Positions 58,461-64,000 of a DNA stretch of 64,000 nt are shown here, one piece after another. Within the stretch, counting starts at the first letter, position 1. Every line of letters starts with the position of its first letter. A program made the translations under genes and the position numbers. Origin of the DNA: Zerene cesonia (taxonomy: Eukaryota; Arthropoda; Insecta; Lepidoptera; Pieridae); NCBI RefSeq assembly GCF_012273895.1, contig NC_052105.1, forward strand, positions 5,804,716 through 5,868,715, read 5' to 3'. The notes under the pieces were generated by a model. It did no database searches. It was not told the origin of the DNA and was given only the letters and a program-made list of their open reading frames with translations.

Positions 58461-60437
58461 CCAGACATAACAGTTTTGACGTTACATCTTACAACCAGAA
58501 ATTCCATGATATGTATAATTCTAATGCCATAACATAATATATAATATATTATGTACTTCGATGCCTAAGAAAATGAATATCAGTCTAATTGAATAAAAAT
58601 GGATTTTCCTAGAATACATACGGTATAATTAATAAATAATAATATTCTTTCGAAATGAAAAATCGGTTATTTGTGCGTGAGAGCAAAAAAAAAATCTCTG
58701 TATATTTAAATCAAATAATAAAGCGAAATAAATGATACATACCTACATAGAGTATAAAATACTGATTCCGGTTTATTCCCTTCAGCTAAAACCTTTTCTT
58801 ATCAAGAACCGCTAATTATCAACTTTGGAAGCGCTGAGGTGTCATTTTTCACGCAACATCTGGAATCTCTGATAGTGATATCTTGGACACGTCCTAAGGG
58901 ACCTTGTTACAGTCCTTAATTAAACCTACCACAATTACTATAGAAATATTTGCTGATACTTACGACCTTGTGGCAGTGATCATCGTTAATTGATAGGGCT
59001 GCTAACTGAAACATTAACAGAATTTCCAGGGTTGGACATATGTGCGAAGTGGAAGCGATTTTAGAATAAAAAAGAAGCTAATTACGAATAGAAAATTATT
59101 GCAACTAACGAGACATTTTTTAAGTATGCCACACTTTGGATTTGTTATTTATTAAACATTTTATCTGTATCATGTATCGTATGCGATTAAAAAAATGAAT
59201 TACTTGATATTATATTTATTATTTTCCGCCTTACAGACTAGCTAGTACTTATAACAATAATTTGTTATTTATGTGATTTTCTCTCTCTCTCTAGAGATAA
59301 AATGGTGCCATAAAAAAATTGTTCTTAAACATAACAGTGTTTAATGTGCGTTATTTATATCTCTGCATGTATATATTTCTAGTGTCACAATGTTAATTGC
59401 CATAGTACTCAGAAAATAGTGAACCGATTCTCATGAAATTTTGTGTGCATATTGGGTAGGTCACAGAATTGGCATCATCTATTTTTAATACCCTCAAAAG
59501 ATAAAAAACGATCTGTTTAAATTAAATTGTGTTTTTTGAATTACCGATTGCGAACTCACAACCCTATCCGTAATGATAGCGTGGAATAACAAGGTCGTAA
59601 GTGTTTTAAGGAAAATCAAGTTTCTGAGCAAACAAGGGAGAGAGGTTGTTTAAATTACAGCAGTTACGAGTCGGCGACATTTTCGGCTCGTCGTAAGCAA
59701 TTCGTTGTCAACGGGTTAATTTAAGAAGTTCTTTGCCTTCCGTTTTGATAACGATAACATTATTTATAACCTCATTCATTTTGGTAGCTGGATTGTTCTT
59801 GGTATGGGCATATTGGGTTTAGGGAGGATTCATTATTCGTTCCACTTTTAGCGTTGATTATATTAGAGTTCTTGGTTTAAGGAACTTTAAGGAAATATAG
59901 TGGTCGTAGAAGTAATGTATTTCTCAACCAAGGATTTAATTCAACGGTTACATTTTAAAGGTTGTATATATTGGAAGTAGCCTAGGGGTATACGCACAAT
60001 TCATTTCTTGTTTTTTCTTATTAATTCTTTATTTACGAATTATTAATAGAGATTACCGGGTACTTTCACGTTTAGGTATCTATGTGTAATCAATAATAAA
60101 TTTTAGCACATAATTATGTGTCTGCTTTTAATTGATCATTTGACTTCTAATTTAAATTTGGGATAAAAGTACCCATATCACATAGAGAACAGATGTACCA
60201 AATTAAAAACGGTGACCATAAATTTGCAAACACATCGGACGATTTGTCCACAAATCCCGTGTCAATCGGGGATTATCTGGGACAATTGTTCGTAATCCCA
60301 CAACATTGTTCGCCTTCGTCCAGTATTTATTGCGGTGTGGTCACCCCACCCGATTAGTCTTAAGAGTCGGCTTATTAATTTGTTTATGGCAGTGGATTAG
60401 TAGTAAACCTACTGAATTAGTACAGATAATAATAAAT
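58461..60437. other. Gene-free spacer with possible regulatory segments
   Basis: No gene was recognised. A Helitron-like scrap lies at about 59390-59470 ('gtgaaccgattctcatgaaa'). The stretch 60230-60400 holds GGATTA/TAATCC motifs, ACAATTGTTCG and TTTATGG-type sites in a moderately GC-richer setting. Confidence 0.35.
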
Positions 60438-61575
60438 GCAGTTAGATTGTTCTGTTCTAGCTTATACATAGCTATATAGGGTTTTTTTGAAAAACTTGGG
60501 AAGATANNNNNNNNNNNNNNNNNNNNNNNNNNNNNNNNNNNNNNNNNNNNNNNNNNNNNNNNNNNNNNNNNNNNNNNNNNNNNNNNNNNNNNNNNNNNNN
60601 NNNNNNNNNNNNNNNNNNNNNNNNNNNNNNNNNNNNNNNNNNNNNNNNNNNNNNNNNNNNNNNNNNNNNNNNNNNNNNNNNNNNNNNNNNNNNNNNNNNN
60701 NNNNNNNNNNNNNNNNNNNNNNNNNNNNNNNNNNNNNNNNNNNNNNNNNNNNNNNNNNNNNNNNNNNNNNNNNNNNNNNNNNNNNNNNNNNNNNNNNNNN
60801 NNNNNNNNNNNNNNNNNNNNNNNNNNNNNNNNNNNNNNNNNNNNNNNNNNNNNNNNNNNNNNNNNNNNNNNNNNNNNNNNNNNNNNNNNNNNNNNNNNNN
60901 NNNNNNNNNNNNNNNNNNNNNNNNNNNNNNNNNNNNNNNNNNNNNNNNNNNNNNNNNNNNNNNNNNNNNNNNNNNNNNNNNNNNNNNNNNNNNNNNNNNN
61001 NNNNNNNNNNNNNNNNNNNNNNNNNNNNNNNNNNNNNNNNNNNNNNNNNNNNNNNNNNNNNNNNNNNNNNNNNNNNNNNNNNNNNNNNNNNNNNNNNNNN
61101 NNNNNNNNNNNNNNNNNNNNNNNNNNNNNNNNNNNNNNNNNNNNNNNNNNNNNNNNNNNNNNNNNNNNNNNNNNNNNNNNNNNNNNNNNNNNNNNNNNNN
61201 NNNNNNNNNNNNNNNNNNNNNNNNNNNNNNNNNNNNNNNNNNNNNNNNNNNNNNNNNNNNNNNNNNNNNNNNNNNNNNNNNNNNNNNNNNNNNNNNNNNN
61301 NNNNNNNNNNNNNNNNNNNNNNNNNNNNNNNNNNNNNNNNNNNNNNNNNNNNNNNNNNNNNNNNNNNNNNNNNNNNNNNNNNNNNNNNNNNNNNNNNNNN
61401 NNNNNNNNNNNNNNNNNNNNNNNNNNNNNNNNNNNNNNNNNNNNNNNNNNNNNNNNNNNNNNNNNNNNNNNNNNNNNNNNNNNNNNNNNNNNNNNNNNNN
61501 NNNNNNGCAGTTAGATTGTTCTGTTCTAGCTTATACATAGCTATATAGGGTTTTTTTGAAAAACTTGGGAAGATA
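60438..61575. other. Assembly gap of 1000 N flanked by a 69-bp duplicate
   Basis: N runs exactly from 60507 to 61506 (1000 bases, a conventional filler size). The 69 bases before it (60438-60506, starting gcagttagattgttctgttc) are repeated after it (61507-61575). The open frames that cross the gap are artefacts of the N run. Confidence 0.95.
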
Positions 61576-62174
61576 ATGATTGCTGTATCAAAAATGGTAA
61601 ACTAAAAGACTAATGAAAATAAAGAAAAATTTACTGTTATAAGCATAGATTATCTTTGAAATCAACGTTAAATCATGTAAGATTAAATATAATATATTAT
61701 ACTAATATATATACGAATATTTGACGACAAGTAAATTTAAAACGTTGGGAAATGCATTTACGAGATGTCATATACCTATTTAATTTAAAATTACTTCTTA
61801 ACTAGCCTTACAACGTCCATCGGGGCTTAAACTGAAATATTTAATATTTATGTTATTCATATGAACGTAATATATATCATAACATAGTTTTATCATTTAC
61901 TACTGGTTCTACTATCGGACAATGTATAAATTCGACATTCTAGCGGTTAAAAGACTCGTTTTTAATGCAAGTCCGAGGCCAATTTGCTAAGTGGACTTTG
62001 TAATGACAGATTAGCGGGCCGCCGCGGCACCTGAGCGGCCGGGTAAAATATGCAATAACTCACCCGGGCCGGGCTAATACACCCGGATCGCGGGCTATAA
62101 ATTTGTCCGGGGTGATTAGTTCGGGGTGCTTTGTTTGCTAACTGTGGAAAATGCTTTGATTTCTTCTAAAGTGA
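61576..62174. other. Spacer with a GC-rich island
   Basis: AT-rich up to 61960. Then 61970-62115 is strongly GC-rich (gggccgccgcggcacctgag, 'cacccgggccgggctaatac', 'ggatcgcgggctataaattt'). No open frame or repeat family explains it. Confidence 0.45.
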
Positions 62175-62370
62175 TTGTAATACGCGAGCACGCTTCAGTA
62201 CGAATGGGTACAGGAAACCGACGCGAAAAACCTTTTCCTGACCCTACATTCCCTATTTCCAGTCGGCAATCCATTCGTTATTCCTTACCCTTAAAAACGA
62301 GTGCCTCTGCGAATGTTCATGGACGGTGGTGATGGTACGTACAATCAGGCGAACCACCAGCATTAAAAAA
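62175..62370 (+). repeat. 'Family A' retro-derived repeat, internally shortened
   Basis: Contains gagcacgcttcagtacgaat, then jumps to 'ccttttcctgaccctacatt', 'gaatgttcatggacggtggt' and 'aatcaggcgaaccaccagca', followed by an A-run. Confidence 0.7.
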
Positions 62371-62474
62371 GGGACTGAGTCAAAACTTCACAGTTAGTTA
62401 GGCTTTAATTTTAGTTCCGTAGTTAGTAATTTTGATGGATTATAGGACTACTTCTGTTCCAGTATCTATCCTAA

Positions 62475-62659
62475 TCCCCACTAATATTATAAATGCGAAA
62501 GTAACTGTCTGTCTGTCTGTTACGCTTTCACGCCTAAACCACTGAACCGATTAATAGAAAGAAGATAATTCTGATTTTGGGAAAGGACATAGGATACTTT
62601 TTATCGCCAAAAACCATATCCGAATTCCACGCTGGTGAAACCGCGGGCGGAAAGCTAGT
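62475..62659 (+). repeat. Helitron-like element, 'tccccactaatattataaat' subfamily
   Basis: Starts TCcccactaatattataaat, contains 'gtaactgtctgtctgtctgt' and 'cctaaaccactgaaccgatt', and ends 'ggcggaaagCTAG|T'. Confidence 0.75.
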
Positions 62660-62845
62660 TAAATATATTTTACTGATTTGTTTGTTCATTAAACTTTGTT
62701 ATGTACCTGCGTAAAAGTCCACAATTCGTTATGATAAAAAAGACAGGGGAAAAGCTTAAAATATATTCAAACATAAGGTATAAGAACATTGTAATATAAA
62801 ATAATTAGAAACTGTTTACCTACGTAGGATAAAACCTATTATAAT

Positions 62846-64000
62846 CTATAGTGTAGTATTTAATTTGTCAAATTTCTTTTGCACTTTTTTAATAGCACTA
62901 TCATCTAGAGTGTTTTTTACAGATTTACAAAGTGTATTTGTGGATCTTGGAAATTCTTTATTATTATGAGGTGAGGCAGGAGTTATATTTGCATTATCTG
63001 CTTTGAAAATAATCCGCCTTGGTATTTTGCTCGGTTTTACCTTTGACGATCTATAGCTTGTTATATCAACTTCTATGTCTGTTTGCGGATTATCAATGTT
63101 TATATTTAAGCTACTAAATTCTTTGGCTAAATGTCCTTTACTCTTTTCTGGACTTAGTTTAGACATTTTTGAAATATCAGACTTCCTTCTTGTTTCATTT
63201 TGAGTATTGTAAATTTTTATATTTAAAGTGGGATGTTCAGCTACTGATTTGTTTTTTTTATCAGTTTTTGATGTATTTGTAGGTCTAAATATACCAGGAA
63301 ATCTCTGTTTTTTCCTCGTGTCTATTTGGCTAATGTCTATTTTATTTTTTGGGTTTGGGATTTCTTTATGGAGGTTATTCGTTTCCTCAAATTTGTAACT
63401 TGCTTTTGGTTTTAAAATCTTTGGAACTTTAGGTATATTATTTTGTTGATTTTCTGCGTATTTTATATTTCTTTTAGATCTAGCTTTATCTTTAAGTAAA
63501 GTTTTCTTTTCCATTATATTTTGTGATTTACCTTTTTCAAAAGTTGGTGTGCAAGGGTTATTTGTATCATTTTTCGATTTAGTTTTTAGCTTTGAACGTT
63601 TTTCAAGAACTGACTGTCTAATGTTTAGACTTCTAGATCTTGTTCCAATGTTGGATATCGTCAAAGATTTATTTAGTTCTTCTTTAATATTTTCTTTTCC
63701 CTTTTGTATTACAATGCTTGGCACAACGTCTGTGCTTTTATTGTCAGTTATTGAGGTAAACTTTTCACTACTATCATTTAGTATACTTGATTTTTTATCA
63801 TTATCCATATTCATGGACACACATTTACATACACTTTTGGACAGAGATATGCTTGCATGGGTGTATGATATGTTCTTGATTTCTTGCTCTTGGATTAATG
63901 TCATAGTTTTAGATGATTTTAAATCAGTAATCAAAGGTACACTTTTGGAACATTTGGAATCTTTAAGGATGCTGCGCAAGGGGGCATTCTGGCATGTATG
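62846..64000 (-). CDS. C-terminal part of a basic, Ser/Lys-rich disordered protein with an SxIP-type motif (5' end outside window)
   Basis: The frame is open from the right window edge to a stop at 62846-62848, about 384 codons without an intron. The first visible residues are HTCQNAPLRSILKDSK, so no start codon is in view. Composition is Lys, Ser, Asn, Ile and Thr-rich with low hydrophobicity and no membrane segment or known domain. Short basic/Pro clusters recur (NIPKVPKILKPK, FPGIFRPTN, VKPSKIPRRIIF). The last contains S-K-I-P (codons at 63031-63020) flanked by basic residues, the pattern used by microtubule plus-end proteins to bind EB1. A microtubule or mitotic role is an inference from this motif and the overall charge. 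The family was not recognised. Confidence 0.65.
   Translation of the reverse strand, partial: HTCQNAPLRSILKDSKCSKSVPLITDLKSSKTMTLIQEQEIKNISYTHASISLSKSVCKCVSMNMDNDKKSSILNDSSEKFTSITDNKSTDVVPSIVIQKGKENIKEELNKSLTISNIGTRSRSLNIRQSVLEKRSKLKTKSKNDTNNPCTPTFEKGKSQNIMEKKTLLKDKARSKRNIKYAENQQNNIPKVPKILKPKASYKFEETNNLHKEIPNPKNKIDISQIDTRKKQRFPGIFRPTNTSKTDKKNKSVAEHPTLNIKIYNTQNETRRKSDISKMSKLSPEKSKGHLAKEFSSLNINIDNPQTDIEVDITSYRSSKVKPSKIPRRIIFKADNANITPASPHNNKEFPRSTNTLCKSVKNTLDDSAIKKVQKKFDKLNTTL

Noticed and set aside
60462..61548. Two open frames of about 355 codons on both strands across the gap
   Set aside because: They consist of translated N; only a few real codons lie at each end.
1..64000. CRISPR arrays, bacterial operons, phage or integrated virus genes
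   Set aside because: No regularly spaced repeats, no Shine-Dalgarno/operon structure and no viral replicase, capsid or reverse transcriptase frame was seen on either strand.

Overview
This is eukaryotic nuclear DNA, almost certainly from a moth or butterfly. Genes are split by GT-AG introns with AATAAA-type poly(A) signals. The sequence is AT-rich, the proteins look insect-like, and introns and spacers are full of short repeats typical of Lepidoptera: Helitron-like elements running TC...CTAG|T, tRNA-derived SINEs with a GATGAT tail, and a retro-derived family ending in a 'caggcgaaccaccagctcag' segment. Nothing bacterial, phage or CRISPR-like was seen. Exon joins were worked out by hand from reading frame, splice sites and family alignment.

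Left part (1-16 kb): the 3' end of a Q/N/S/P-rich protein gene (1-837, +); a complete, divergent V-ATPase subunit D gene (1408-3570, +, five exons); a convergent unrecognised 195-residue gene (3703-4629, -, four exons); NDUFA13/GRIM-19 of complex I (5022-6831, +, three exons); and HACD3, a CS-domain plus 3-hydroxyacyl-CoA dehydratase protein (8192-15061, -, six exons).

Middle part (16-39 kb): phosphatidylinositol 5-phosphate 4-kinase (16824-27324, +, ten exons); proteasome subunit beta-3 (32214-34058, -, five exons, the first holding only the ATG); and two intronless beta-ureidopropionase genes head to head (35442-36527, -; 37612-38796, +), both with an intact Glu-Lys-Cys triad.

Right part (39-64 kb): about 24 kb without a recognisable gene. 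It holds many repeat copies, a MITE with 30-bp inverted ends, a compact promoter-like segment near 56.0 kb (DR1, CCAAT box, paired ETS site) and GC-richer islands. A 1000-N gap (60507-61506) is flanked by the same 69 bp on both sides. At the right edge is the 3' end of a gene for a basic, disordered protein with an SKIP (SxIP-type) motif (62846-64000, -).

The genes are mostly unrelated housekeeping functions (proton pumping, respiration, very-long-chain fatty acid elongation, phosphoinositide signalling, proteolysis, pyrimidine and beta-alanine metabolism) and do not form one pathway. The least ordinary items are the head-to-head intronless beta-ureidopropionase pair, the diverged V-ATPase D paralogue, a decayed tandem array made from the end of a PIP4K coding exon and its splice donor, and a nested insertion whose empty-site counterpart lies in the same window. 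I found no convincing new multi-gene system.
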